From contig NZ_CP159258.1 in NCBI RefSeq assembly GCF_040438925.1, forward strand, positions 1,874,001 to 1,938,000: DNA of 64,000 nt. Reading direction: 5' to 3'. Under the pieces are notes generated by a model. The model was not told where the DNA came from, searched no databases, and saw only the letters and a program-made list of their open reading frames with translations. The position numbers and the translations under genes are program-made. The DNA comes from Pseudomonas sp. MYb327. Lineage in GTDB: Bacteria > Pseudomonadota > Gammaproteobacteria > Pseudomonadales > Pseudomonadaceae. Of this stretch, positions 54,938 through 63,758 are shown piece after piece. The stretch's first letter is position 1. Each line of letters opens with the position of its first letter.

Positions 54938-55418
54938 ACTCGGTGACGGCTTTCTCGACTTTGCTGGAGGCTGACCAGACCCGGTAGCGAACCTCCACGT
55001 CCTTGGGAACGTAGAGCACGATCGGCAGTTTGCTGTTATAGCGCAGCATCAAACCGTCACCCACCACTGGCACGAAGTCTTGGGTGCTCTTGCCGTCGGG
55101 GCAGGCCATCATCGTGCTCATTGGACCGATGACTTTTTCCAGACGGTAGAACGGGTAGCCCCAGCCCTCGAGGTTTTTCTCTTCGAGGATGCCGCCCAGA
55201 CGTTGGCGATTGCAGTCGACCTTCAAGGTCTTGCCGGCGAGGATCTCGACCTGAAAGTCTTCTTCTCGGGTTTGCGGGGTCAGGTGTATGACCTGGCGGG
55301 TAAAACCGTGTTCCGGTTTCGGGAAGGGCGCGACATCTTCGAGTTTTGCCGCGTGAACGACGCTTGACAGCGCCACAGCAATCAGCCCGACGGTGGTGCT
55401 GATGGACAATGAACCCAT
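54936..55418 (-). CDS. eco: Ecotin, periplasmic serine-protease inhibitor
   Basis: The protein has 160 residues with a signal peptide (about 1-23, ending SSVVHA) and AAGGAGG before the ATG. It matches ecotin throughout: [47 protein letters not shown], the reactive-site loop [11 protein letters not shown] with Met-Met at P1/P1', and [17 protein letters not shown]. The two Cys of the loop-anchoring disulfide are present. It inhibits chymotrypsin-, trypsin- and elastase-like proteases and may protect against host or predator proteases. Confidence 0.96.
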   Translation of the reverse strand: MGSLSISTTVGLIAVALSSVVHAAKLEDVAPFPKPEHGFTRQVIHLTPQTREEDFQVEILAGKTLKVDCNRQRLGGILEEKNLEGWGYPFYRLEKVIGPMSTMMACPDGKSTQDFVPVVGDGLMLRYNSKLPIVLYVPKDVEVRYRVWSASSKVEKAVTE

Positions 55419-55724
55419 GATGCCTCCTTGCGTATGTGTGAAGTGAGCGGATACTGGATCGGCTGGGCGCTATTCTCGACGGCACCAGCGGACGATGCAA
55501 ACCCTTCACCTCAGTGTGCAATTTGCAGGGCCGCTAGAGGCCCGTTTCGCAATTTGCATGATCGTTCTTACAAGCTCTTACAATAAGCCCTTGATTTACC
55601 GATGAGCTGCACAGCGAGTTTCAAGGCATGTTTTATGCTGTAGCTCTTCTCAAGCTGACCGGGATTCCATATGAGCCAGCGTCGATAGTTGATTTGGCAA
55701 ACTCGCAAAAAGGAGAGGTTCGCC
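55419..55724. promoter_or_regulatory. Divergent upstream region with paired TGCAATTTGCA boxes
   Basis: This 306-bp gap separates divergent ecotin and DUF1652 genes. TGCAA-T-TTGCA (55517-55527, perfect palindrome) recurs as CGCAATTTGCA (55548-55558), 31 bp apart, about three helical turns on the same face. GGGCC...GGCCC lies between them. They are candidate operators for an unknown regulator. Confidence 0.45.
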
Positions 55725-55997
55725 ATGTTTCTTTCTGCCTTGGAACTCCGCAACATAATTGAAAGCAGTTTTCTACCAAAACGCTGTCAATGCACGCTGT
55801 CGCCGGATTTATCGATGACCGTAAAAGTCTATGCCGATGGTGAGACCGATCAACTCGATCTATTAAAAACCGGGATCAATGCCCGGCAACTCAATGGCTG
55901 TCGTGAAATCAACGAATTGATAGCTGTATTGCGTACCGATCTTCAGAATCACTACGCAGAGCCCGGGCATAGCGAAGGAATGCGCAAAGTGCTTTAA
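55725..55997 (+). CDS. DUF1652 protein
   Basis: The start is taken at 55725 with AAGGAGAGG upstream; this gives 90 residues. It begins with the family signature LSALELRNIIESSFLPKRCQ and CTLSPDLSMTVKVYAD. DUF1652 proteins are small and largely restricted to pseudomonads; their function is unknown. Its stop overlaps the convergent membrane-protein gene by four bases. Confidence 0.88.
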   Translation: MFLSALELRNIIESSFLPKRCQCTLSPDLSMTVKVYADGETDQLDLLKTGINARQLNGCREINELIAVLRTDLQNHYAEPGHSEGMRKVL

Positions 55998-56389
55998 GCG
56001 GTCGTTTCAAACTCCACCGACATGCGCCGGGTCTGGAAAAACGCCAGGCCTAGCGCCAGTTCAACCGCGACGGCAAGCAGAATGCCCGGCCCTACATGGC
56101 CATTGAGCCATTCTGCGAAACCCAGGATTGCCAGCCCCCAGCAGCCCACCACAAAGCCATGGGTCAATGCAGTTCGAGTGGCGGATGGTGCTTCATTGCG
56201 GACCAGATAAAACATTACGCCCAAGGCTGCGAACAACACGGCGATACGTCGCGCGATCAAACCGGCGGCCAGCGAATATTCAATATCCCAGGTGGCCAGC
56301 AACCAGTCGGGCGTGATGCCCCAGGCCAGCGTCAGCAAAAAACATAAAATGGCGGTAAACGTCGACAATGTACGAAACGACAACTGCAT
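55994..56389 (-). CDS. Small four-helix membrane protein, function unknown
   Basis: The protein has 131 residues. Membrane segments lie at about 7-24, 41-63, 75-93 and 99-117 (FTAILCFLLTLAWGI; RRIAVLFAALGVMFYLV; GFVVGCWGLAILGFAEWL; GPGILLAVAVELALGLAFF). No catalytic motif was recognised. It is convergent with, and overlaps by four bases, the DUF1652 gene. Confidence 0.75.
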   Translation of the reverse strand: MQLSFRTLSTFTAILCFLLTLAWGITPDWLLATWDIEYSLAAGLIARRIAVLFAALGVMFYLVRNEAPSATRTALTHGFVVGCWGLAILGFAEWLNGHVGPGILLAVAVELALGLAFFQTRRMSVEFETTA

Positions 56390-56480
56390 GGCTAATCCTT
56401 GCGGCAGTGAGGGAAGGCGCTAGAGCATAGCGCCTGAATTCCCTCACGAACACCGGAAGGTGTTATTTCAGACTTTTCAG

Positions 56481-56753
56481 TCAGTTCTGGTAACGGCAGG
56501 CGTCAGAAAGTTTTCGGTAGGCAATCTCTGCGGGTTGGCCTGATTGATCGTCGATGTACTTCATCTTCGCCGTGACCACTACGCATTCCAGTGTGTCGGG
56601 TTCGCTGAGGTCAATCACTTTGCCCACGTGCAGCGGCATTCCGTAGTGATAGGACGGTACATTTGCCGAAGCGGTGGGATCATCGGCCTGTGCATTACCG
56701 GTTGATGAGGCGCAGACAAGGGCGATTGAAACAAGCAAGGCGCGCGAGTTCAT
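56481..56753 (-). CDS. DUF2790 exported protein
   Basis: The start is taken at 56753, giving 90 residues with a signal peptide (about 1-23, MNSRALLVSIALVCASSTGN). The mature domain has the DUF2790 pattern YHYGMPLHVGKVIDLSEPD, then CVVVTAKMKYIDDQSG and a C-terminal YRKLSDACRYQN. Two Cys probably form a disulfide. DUF2790 proteins are short periplasmic proteins of pseudomonads, some induced by copper; the function here is unknown. Confidence 0.85.
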   Translation of the reverse strand: MNSRALLVSIALVCASSTGNAQADDPTASANVPSYHYGMPLHVGKVIDLSEPDTLECVVVTAKMKYIDDQSGQPAEIAYRKLSDACRYQN

Positions 56754-57095
56754 GGGGCGATCTCCAGTGCAGACGCAAGTTTGCTCGACGTGGCGTCGAA
56801 CCTGCCGCACTGGGCGTCAGAGAGCTCTGAGGGCGTGCGGTCCAGTAGAGTGTTGGACTGCGCGATTAAGCATTGGTTAAACCGCCTGAACGCCACCTGT
56901 CGTTTAGCCACTACCGTTCGGCGGCAAATACAGTCATTTTTCAGACTAAAGTCGCCTGCAGCATCGAAAAGCCTTCTGCCATCATTGCCGCTCACCCCGC
57001 GTGTTCACTTCAGCCCGGCCCATTTACTGGATCGGATGAGGGCTATTTCTGGCTGATTGCGCCCCGGCGCAGACGCTGCATTGTTGGAGTTTTTA
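56754..57095. other. Intergenic region upstream of OprD-family porin
   Basis: This 342-bp divergent gap must hold promoters for the porin and the DUF2790 gene. No hairpin, clear operator or coding frame was seen. Confidence 0.35.
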
Positions 57096-58397
57096 ATGCG
57101 TCCCCCTTTTACGTTCATCTCCGCGCGCCAGTCACTCGGCTTCGGCGCTGTAGTCCTGTGCGCCGGTTTTACCGGGCCGGCTCATGCGAGCGGTTTTATC
57201 GATGACACCACGGCGAAGATCGAATCCCGTACGGTGTATTTCAACCGCGACTTTCGTGATGGGCACACCTCCACCGAACAGGGCGCTTCGAAACGCGAAG
57301 AGTCGGCCCAGGGTTTTATTCTCAATCTGCAGTCGGGCTACACCCAAGGTGCGCTCGGTTTTGGGGTCGATGCATTGGGCATGGCGGGGTTCAAGCTCGA
57401 TTCCAGCCCCGACAGCAGCAACAGCGGATTGCTGCCGTCCAGCGGGAGTAATCCGCGTGGCTCGGCGGATGAATACACCAAGCTCGGGCTGACCGCAAAG
57501 GTGCGCGTCTCGCAAAGCGTGCTGAAGTACGGCGCCTTGCTGCCGGATGTGCCACTGCTCAAATACAACGACGGTCGCTTGCTGCCGACCCTGTTCAATG
57601 GCGCGATGCTCACGTCCAGAGAAGTAAAAGACCTGAATTTCATGGCGGCGCGCCTGGACAAATACACCGCCCGGGATTCCACCGATTCCCAGGACATCCG
57701 CGTGCACTGCAAGAACAAGCGCTATGCCTGCAACATCACCGCCGATCATTTCGACATGTACGGCTTCGATTACAAGATCAACGAACGCCTGACCGGCCAA
57801 TATCACTACGCCGAACTGGAAGACATTTACCGCCAGCACTTCCTCGGCTTGCTGGCCAACCAGCCATTGGGCAGCGGCGTGCTCAAGGCCGATCTGCGCC
57901 TGCTCAAGAGTGCCGACAGCGGCGATGCCCGCGCCGGCTCCATCGACAACCGCGCGCTGAGTGGAATGCTCGCTTACGCCATCAGCGGCCATACGTTCAG
58001 CGCCGGTTGGCAGCGCATGAACGGCGACAACTCGATGCCGTACCTGGATGGCACTAATCCGTATCTGGTCAACTATGTGCAGGTGAACGATTTCGCCGCC
58101 GCGCAGGAACGCTCGTGGCAACTGCGCTATGACTATGATTTCAAGGCCATTGGTATCAACGGGCTGAGTTTCCTGACCCGGTACGTGAACGGTGATCACA
58201 TCAAGGTGCCGGGCAGCGATCAGGAAGGCAAAGAGTGGGAGCGCGACAGCGAGCTCAAGTACGTGGTGCAAAGCGGAGCGTTCAAGGATGTCAGCCTGCG
58301 ACTGCGCAATGCGACGTACCGCACCAACTACGAGAAATATGCCCGCGATGTGGATGAGACGCGGTTGATCGTCAGCTACAACTTTTCGATCTTGTAG
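57096..58397 (+). CDS. OprD-family outer-membrane porin
   Basis: The start is taken at 57096 behind GGAG, giving 433 residues. A signal peptide (about 1-32, ending GPAHA) leads to the OprD start GFIDDTTAKIESRTVYFNRD. Further OprD hallmarks are QGFILNLQSGYTQGALGFGVD, LGLTAKVRVSQSVLKYGALLPDVPLL-type strands and the end RLIVSYNFSIL. Two Cys occur in an extracellular loop (CKNKRYAC). OprD paralogues import small carboxylates, amino acids or sugars; the substrate is unassigned. It is convergent with the mtl operon. Confidence 0.9.
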   Translation: MRPPFTFISARQSLGFGAVVLCAGFTGPAHASGFIDDTTAKIESRTVYFNRDFRDGHTSTEQGASKREESAQGFILNLQSGYTQGALGFGVDALGMAGFKLDSSPDSSNSGLLPSSGSNPRGSADEYTKLGLTAKVRVSQSVLKYGALLPDVPLLKYNDGRLLPTLFNGAMLTSREVKDLNFMAARLDKYTARDSTDSQDIRVHCKNKRYACNITADHFDMYGFDYKINERLTGQYHYAELEDIYRQHFLGLLANQPLGSGVLKADLRLLKSADSGDARAGSIDNRALSGMLAYAISGHTFSAGWQRMNGDNSMPYLDGTNPYLVNYVQVNDFAAAQERSWQLRYDYDFKAIGINGLSFLTRYVNGDHIKVPGSDQEGKEWERDSELKYVVQSGAFKDVSLRLRNATYRTNYEKYARDVDETRLIVSYNFSIL

Positions 58398-58422
58398 AGA
58401 CTGATTCCCTGTAGGTCGTGCG

Positions 58423-59361
58423 TCAGGTGAGCTGCTGCCGATACGGCAAGTCCGGCCCGGTCTTGCTGCATGTGAGCGCCGCCGCGTGCACGGCAAACCT
58501 GACCATCCCGTCGATCTGCTCGCGACTCAGTTGCCGCACGCCTTCAATCGAATCCAGTTGCTGCTCGGTCAACCACGTAATCAGCGCAGCCTGAAAGGTA
58601 TCGCCCGCGCCGACGGTATCGGCGATGTCCACAGTGCTGGCCGGCACCGACCATGAACCGTGAACCCGGCTGAACACCGTCGCACCCTCGCCACCACGGG
58701 TCAGGAACACCAACTGACAACGTTGTTGCAACCAGCCCTCGATCACTCGCTCTGGGTCCTGCTCGGGATACAACAGACTCAAATCCTCATCGCTGACCTT
58801 GATCAGGTCGGCATGCTCGACCAGCGCCGCAACCCGCGAGCGCCACAACTCGATGTTCGGCTCCGGGTTGAGCCTCACGTTCGGATCGAGGCTGATCAAG
58901 CGTTTGCCGCTTTCACGGCGCACCAACTCCAACAACGTATCGGCAATCGGTTGCACCACCAGCGAAAATGAACCGATGTGCAAGCCGCGCACTTCAGGTC
59001 CCAAGGTTGGCAAATGCTCGGGTTTCAGCTGGCGATCGGCGCAGCCTTCACCCCGAAAGCTGTAGTGCGGCGAGCCGTTGGCGCCGACCGCGACCATCGC
59101 CAGCGTGGTCGGTGCGGCGAAATCCACCAGATAGTCGGGGCGCACACCTTCGTCCTGCAGCACTTGCAACAAACGCCGGCCGAGGTAGTCGGTCGAGAGT
59201 CCGGCAAACAGCGCCGCGTCCACGCCCAAGCGGCACAATCCGACTGCGACGTTGAACGGCGAGCCACCGGCAATCGCCTTGAAATTCACTTTTGAAGCCA
59301 GGCCGCTGACGTCATTTTCACTGAAGAAGTCGAACAGCGCTTCGCCACACACCAGATACAT
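58423..59361 (-). CDS. mtlZ: Fructokinase MtlZ (PfkB family)
   Basis: The start is taken at 59361 (MYLVCGEALFDFFSENDVSG), giving 312 residues. PfkB signature 1 lies in IAGGSPFNVAVGLCRLG and signature 2 with the catalytic Asp in DIADTVGAGDTFQAAL. It phosphorylates fructose produced by the mannitol dehydrogenase. It is the last gene of the operon, 13 bp after mtlY, matching the mtlEFGKDYZ order described for P. fluorescens. Confidence 0.92.
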   Translation of the reverse strand: MYLVCGEALFDFFSENDVSGLASKVNFKAIAGGSPFNVAVGLCRLGVDAALFAGLSTDYLGRRLLQVLQDEGVRPDYLVDFAAPTTLAMVAVGANGSPHYSFRGEGCADRQLKPEHLPTLGPEVRGLHIGSFSLVVQPIADTLLELVRRESGKRLISLDPNVRLNPEPNIELWRSRVAALVEHADLIKVSDEDLSLLYPEQDPERVIEGWLQQRCQLVFLTRGGEGATVFSRVHGSWSVPASTVDIADTVGAGDTFQAALITWLTEQQLDSIEGVRQLSREQIDGMVRFAVHAAALTCSKTGPDLPYRQQLT

Positions 59362-59374
59362 AGTTGATCGCTCT

Positions 59375-60871
59375 TTAAAGGGTTGCGACATGCTGTTGAT
59401 AGCGTTCGTAGGCCAACCGCGTGGCCGCCACGTTTTCTGCAATCGGCAAGGTTTCACTGGCCAGGTCGAGCTTCACGCAACGCTCGCACAAGTCCGCCAG
59501 ACTGTCTTCGTTCCCGCTTGCCCAGGATTTGCACCACGCTGCCTGAATCGCTGCGCCGAGGGCAGCGGCTTCGCTTTGCTCGGGGCAGACGACTTTCATG
59601 TTCATGGTGTCGGCAACGATCTGTCGCCACACCGGGCTCTGCGAGCCACCACCGATCAGGCAAATGCTGCGGCTTTGTAAGCCATTGTGGTGCAGCAGGT
59701 CCAGTCCGAAACGCAAACCGAAGGTCGTGCCTTCCACCACGGCGCGACACAGATTGGCTTGGGTCAGGTTGCTCATGGTCAGGCCCAGCACGCTGCCGGT
59801 GGCGTGGGGCAGGGCGGGCACACGTTCCCCATTGAAGAATGGCAGGATGCTCACGCCTTCGGCGCCGATCGGGGCCTGGGCGACGAGGGCGTTGAAATGC
59901 TCGATATCCAGGTCGAACAATTCACGAATCATGCCCGTGGCGTTGGTCAGGTTCATGGTGCAAATCAACGGCAACCAGCCGCCACTGGAGGAACAGAACG
60001 TAGCGACCGCGGCGTCCGGGCTGACTTTCGGTTGCTCGGCGTAAGCGTACACCGTGCCCGACGAGCCGAGGCTCATGGTGATCGCGCCGGGTTTGATGTT
60101 GCCGGTGCCGATGGCGCCCATCATGTTGTCGCCGCCGCCGCTGGACACCAGCGCGCGGGGATTGATGCCCAGGTGTTCGGCGATGCCCGGCAGCAGCGTG
60201 CCGACGGCCTGATGAGCATCGATCAGCTCCGGCAACGCCGCTTGCAGGCGGCCGCTGGGGTCGATGTCGCGCAACAGCTGCAAATCCCATTGGCGGGTGC
60301 GCACGTTGAAATAACCCGTGCCCGAGGCATCGCCGTACTCGCTGCAACTGCGGCCGGTGAGCCAGAAGTTCAGATAGTCGTGGGGCAGCAGCATGCGTGC
60401 GATTCGGGCGAACACGTCGGGGTGCTGCTCCTGGGTCCAGAGCAATTTAGAGACCGTGTACCCGGGCGCGATGACCACGCCCAAGCGCTCCAGCGAGCCT
60501 TGTTCACCGCCCAGGTGTTTGAGCAGGCGATCGTTTTGCGCTGTGGTTTCGGTGTCGCACCAGAGCTTGGCCGGGCGCAGGACCCGGCCTTGATCGTCGA
60601 GCAGCACCAAGCCATGTTGCTGGCCGGAAACACCGATGCCGAGGATGTCCTGGCCATCGATGTTGGCTGCCAGCAACGCACGACGGGTAGCAAGAGTGAA
60701 TGCGTCCAGCCACTGCGTGGTGTCTTGTTCGCGGCGACCATTGGCGCCGCTGATCAGCTTGTGCGCGGCAGAGCCCTGGCCCAGCACCTGTCCGCTGACG
60801 GCATCAAGGATGACCGCTTTGGTGCCTTGGGTGCCGCAGTCGATGCCGAGGAAGAGTTGTGGGTTTGCCAT
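59375..60871 (-). CDS. mtlY: Xylulokinase MtlY
   Basis: The start is taken at 60871 (MANPQLFLGIDCGTQGTKAV) with AAGGA upstream; this gives 498 residues of FGGY kinase. DCGTQGTK is the first phosphate loop, the catalytic Asp lies in ASGTGYFNVRTRQWD or nearby SGGGDNMMGAIG, and GGGSQSPVWRQIVADTMN is the second signature. It phosphorylates D-xylulose made from D-arabitol by MtlD. A REP doublet lies in the gap between it and mtlD. Confidence 0.94.
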   Translation of the reverse strand: MANPQLFLGIDCGTQGTKAVILDAVSGQVLGQGSAAHKLISGANGRREQDTTQWLDAFTLATRRALLAANIDGQDILGIGVSGQQHGLVLLDDQGRVLRPAKLWCDTETTAQNDRLLKHLGGEQGSLERLGVVIAPGYTVSKLLWTQEQHPDVFARIARMLLPHDYLNFWLTGRSCSEYGDASGTGYFNVRTRQWDLQLLRDIDPSGRLQAALPELIDAHQAVGTLLPGIAEHLGINPRALVSSGGGDNMMGAIGTGNIKPGAITMSLGSSGTVYAYAEQPKVSPDAAVATFCSSSGGWLPLICTMNLTNATGMIRELFDLDIEHFNALVAQAPIGAEGVSILPFFNGERVPALPHATGSVLGLTMSNLTQANLCRAVVEGTTFGLRFGLDLLHHNGLQSRSICLIGGGSQSPVWRQIVADTMNMKVVCPEQSEAAALGAAIQAAWCKSWASGNEDSLADLCERCVKLDLASETLPIAENVAATRLAYERYQQHVATL

Positions 60872-60911
60872 GGCAGGTCCTTGGTGTGTCAGGTTTGATC
60901 TCGGTTGGCCA

Positions 60912-61000
60912 ATCGCGAGCAAACTTGCTCCTACAGGTTTTGTTTCGTTCATTGATCAGTGGCTCGACATTCGAACTGCTGGAGCAAGCTTACTCGCGAT
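60912..61000. repeat. REP doublet inside the mtl operon
   Basis: ATCGCGAGCAAACTTGCTCC is mirrored by GGAGCAAGCTTACTCGCGAT, with a spacer of about 45 bp. It sits between mtlD and mtlY within one transcription unit, so it may stabilise or separate mRNA segments. Confidence 0.8.
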
Positions 61001-61025
61001 AACGGCAGTCAATTCACAGCAGTGT

Positions 61026-62498
61026 TCAGGCCAGAACCTTCTCCAGCGTCCGAGTCACCCCAACCTCTCTCAAACTGTTGCAACACCACTCAAACGCCGC
61101 GACGAATTCCGGCGAGTTAGGAATCGACGTGCCGAAAATCTCCTCGACGGCCAGCAACCGCTGCGTAATCAGCACATCGTCCAGCACCAACGCCTGACAA
61201 AACGCCGCCCTCGGGTCAGGAACGACGAAGGTATCGCCATTCTCATCAACACCCTTCAAATACAGTGACCACGCCGCCACCACCAGCGCCGCACGCTTGG
61301 TCTCCCGGCGATCGGCAATCAAACGATTGATCGTCGGCACGGTGAACTTAGGAAACTTCGACGAACCGTCCGAACACACGCGCTCCAGTTGATCGGCAAT
61401 CGCCTGATTGGAAAAACGCGCCACCAGAGTGTTTTTGTACTCGGTCAGGTCGATCCCCGGTACCGGCGACAGTTGCGGCGTCACGTCCAGGTCCATGTAG
61501 GCGCGCATGTAGCGTACGAACAACAGGTCGTTCATGGTCTCGTGGACGAAGCGGTAGCCCTTGAGGAAACCCAAATACGTCAGGGCCAGGTGACTGCCGT
61601 TGAGCAACTTGATCTTCATCTCTTCGTAAGGCGTGACGTCGGCGGTGAACTGCACGCCGACCTTTTCCCAGGCCGGGCGGCCGTTGACGAATTTATCTTC
61701 CAGCACCCACTGCACAAAGGGTTCGCAGACCACCGGCCAGGCGTCGTCCACGGCGTGCTTGTCCGCCAGTTGCAGACGATGTTCGGTGCTGGTCATCGGC
61801 GTGATGCGATCGACCATGGCGTTGGGGAAGCTCACGTGGTTTTCGATCCAGTCCCGCAAATCGGCATCACGCAGGCCGGCGAAGGCCAACAGCGCCTTGC
61901 GGGTGACCGCGCCGTTGTGCGGCAGGTTATCGCAAGACATCAAAGTGAACGCCGGCGTGCCGGCTGCGCGGCGTTTGGCCAGGGCGGCGCAGAGGAAACC
62001 GAACACGGTTTTCGGCGCATCCGGGTTCGCCAGGTCGTGTTGGATCTGCGGCAGGTGGGCCATGAACTCGCCGTTGCTGTCGTCGATGCAGTAGCCGCCT
62101 TCGGTGATGGTCAGCGAAACGATGCGGATCTCGGGGCTGGCGAGTTTGTCGATCAGCGCCTGGGCATCATCTTCGGCCAACAGCATGTCGCGGATGGCAC
62201 CGATGACCCGGACTTCGGTGTCGTCGCTATCGCCGAGTTCGAACAGGGTAAACAGGTAATCCTGTTTTTTCAGGTCATCCCGGGCGCGACGATCTTCGGC
62301 GCGCAGGCCGACGCCGCAGATGGCCCAGTCCAGGCCTTCGCCGGTGTTCATCAGCGCGTCGGTGTAATACGCCTGATGGGCGCGGTGGAAACCGCCTACG
62401 CCGATGTGCGCAATGCCTTGGCGGGTGTCGCTCAGGGCGTAGCCGGGCAGGACCACCTCGGGTGCGAGGCGGTGCAGATTCTGTTTGTTGAGTTTCAT
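61026..62498 (-). CDS. mtlD: Mannitol 2-dehydrogenase MtlD
   Basis: This 490-residue long-chain polyol dehydrogenase has the size of the P. fluorescens enzyme. The nucleotide loop is GIAHIGVGGFHRAHQAYYTD (N-terminal Rossmann domain). The catalytic region MKIKLLNGSHLALTYLGFLK carries the Lys, Asn and His (KxxxxNxxH) of this family. It oxidises mannitol to fructose and arabitol to xylulose with NAD+, feeding MtlZ and MtlY. The mtlK stop is 15 bp upstream. Confidence 0.96.
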   Translation of the reverse strand: MKLNKQNLHRLAPEVVLPGYALSDTRQGIAHIGVGGFHRAHQAYYTDALMNTGEGLDWAICGVGLRAEDRRARDDLKKQDYLFTLFELGDSDDTEVRVIGAIRDMLLAEDDAQALIDKLASPEIRIVSLTITEGGYCIDDSNGEFMAHLPQIQHDLANPDAPKTVFGFLCAALAKRRAAGTPAFTLMSCDNLPHNGAVTRKALLAFAGLRDADLRDWIENHVSFPNAMVDRITPMTSTEHRLQLADKHAVDDAWPVVCEPFVQWVLEDKFVNGRPAWEKVGVQFTADVTPYEEMKIKLLNGSHLALTYLGFLKGYRFVHETMNDLLFVRYMRAYMDLDVTPQLSPVPGIDLTEYKNTLVARFSNQAIADQLERVCSDGSSKFPKFTVPTINRLIADRRETKRAALVVAAWSLYLKGVDENGDTFVVPDPRAAFCQALVLDDVLITQRLLAVEEIFGTSIPNSPEFVAAFEWCCNSLREVGVTRTLEKVLA

Positions 62499-62513
62499 CG
62501 CAGGCTCTCTGAA

Positions 62514-63617
62514 TCAGGCAGCGACGCGCAACGGGCGGGTCAGCGCCACGCCGTCAGCATCGAATAAATGGCAGTGATTGGCGTCCAGGTGCAGGCTTAG
62601 CGTTTCGCCGTAGCGGCTGGCCAGATCGCCACGAACGCGCAGGGTCAAGGCTTCGCCGGAAGCGGTCAGCACATGGCAGAAAGTGTCGCTGCCCAGGCGT
62701 TCGCTGACATCGGCCGTGACTTGCAAGGTGCAGTCGCCCGGTTTCGCCAGCTCGAGGTGTTCCGGGCGAATACCCAAAGTGACCGCGCCGCCAACGCTGA
62801 GGTTGGCGCCGCTCAGCGGCAGGCTGATGCGGGTGCCGGCGTCCAGTTGCACCTCGCAGCCTTGCCCGTCGACCCGGCTGACTTTGCCCTTGAGGAAGCC
62901 CATTTTCGGCGTGCCGAGAAAACCGGCGACAAACAGGTTGGCGGGCTGGTGGTACAGATCCAGCGGCGAGCCGACTTGCTCGATTTTGCCGCCATTGAGC
63001 ACCACGACTTTATCGGCCATGGTCATGGCTTCGACCTGGTCGTGGGTCACGTAGATCATCGTGGCTTGCAACTCTTTGTGCAGGCGCAACAGCTCAAGTC
63101 GCATCTGCACCCGCAGGGCGGCGTCGAGGTTGGACAGTGGTTCGTCGAACAGGAAGATTTTCGGGTTGCGCACGATTGCCCGGCCAATAGCAACGCGCTG
63201 ACGCTGCCCGCCGGACAGTTGCTTCGGCTTGCGTTCGAGCATCGGTCCAAGCTCTAGAATACGCGCCGCTTCGCCGACTTTTTTCTCGACTTCAGCTTTC
63301 GGTACACCGGCCAGGTCGAGGGCAAACGACATGTTTTTGCGCACGCTCATGTGCGGGTACAAGGCGTAAGTCTGGAACACCATCGCCAGGTCGCGCTTGG
63401 CCGGGCTGACTTCGGTGATGTCACGGCCATCGAGTTCGATGCTGCCGCCGCTGACTTCTTCCAGCCCGGCAATCAAGCGCAACAGCGTGGATTTGCCGCA
63501 ACCCGACGGACCGACGAAGACCACGAATTCCTTGTCGTTCACTTCCAGGTCGATGCCCTTGATGATGGAAAAACCTTCGAAGCCTTTTTGCAGATTCTTG
63601 ATTTTCAGGTTGGCCAT
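62514..63617 (-). CDS. mtlK: Polyol ABC transporter ATPase MtlK
   Basis: This 367-residue UgpC/MalK-type ATPase has Walker [10 protein letters not shown], signature [14 protein letters not shown], Walker [13 protein letters not shown], and the switch His in [16 protein letters not shown]-terminal TOBE regulatory domain follows (about 240-367). ACGGAGG precedes the ATG. It energises mannitol/glucitol/arabitol uptake together with MtlE, MtlF and MtlG; only MtlG is partly in the window. Confidence 0.95.
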   Translation of the reverse strand: MANLKIKNLQKGFEGFSIIKGIDLEVNDKEFVVFVGPSGCGKSTLLRLIAGLEEVSGGSIELDGRDITEVSPAKRDLAMVFQTYALYPHMSVRKNMSFALDLAGVPKAEVEKKVGEAARILELGPMLERKPKQLSGGQRQRVAIGRAIVRNPKIFLFDEPLSNLDAALRVQMRLELLRLHKELQATMIYVTHDQVEAMTMADKVVVLNGGKIEQVGSPLDLYHQPANLFVAGFLGTPKMGFLKGKVSRVDGQGCEVQLDAGTRISLPLSGANLSVGGAVTLGIRPEHLELAKPGDCTLQVTADVSERLGSDTFCHVLTASGEALTLRVRGDLASRYGETLSLHLDANHCHLFDADGVALTRPLRVAA

Positions 63618-63664
63618 GGTGATGGGCCTCCGTATGTTGTTATTCGATTGAGCCGGTCGGGCTG

Positions 63665-63750
63665 TTGTAGGAGCCGGCTTGCTGGCGATGAAAGCCTCAA
63701 GTGCGATGTCAGTCTCAAAGGCCCCATCGCCGGCAAGCCGGCTCCTACAG
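63665..63750. repeat. REP doublet between mtlG and mtlK
   Basis: TTGTAGGAGCCGGCTTGCTG is mirrored by CGGCAAGCCGGCTCCTACAG, with ATCG-containing spacer. It is the second REP element inside the operon. Confidence 0.85.
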
Positions 63751-63758
63751 GAGGTCGT

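Noticed and set aside
55568..55756. 62-codon minus-strand frame overlapping the DUF1652 start
   Set aside because: Overlaps a well-supported gene and its ribosome-binding site and has no recognisable feature.
61389..62567. 392-codon plus-strand frame opposite mtlD
   Set aside because: Shadow of mtlD; low-information composition.
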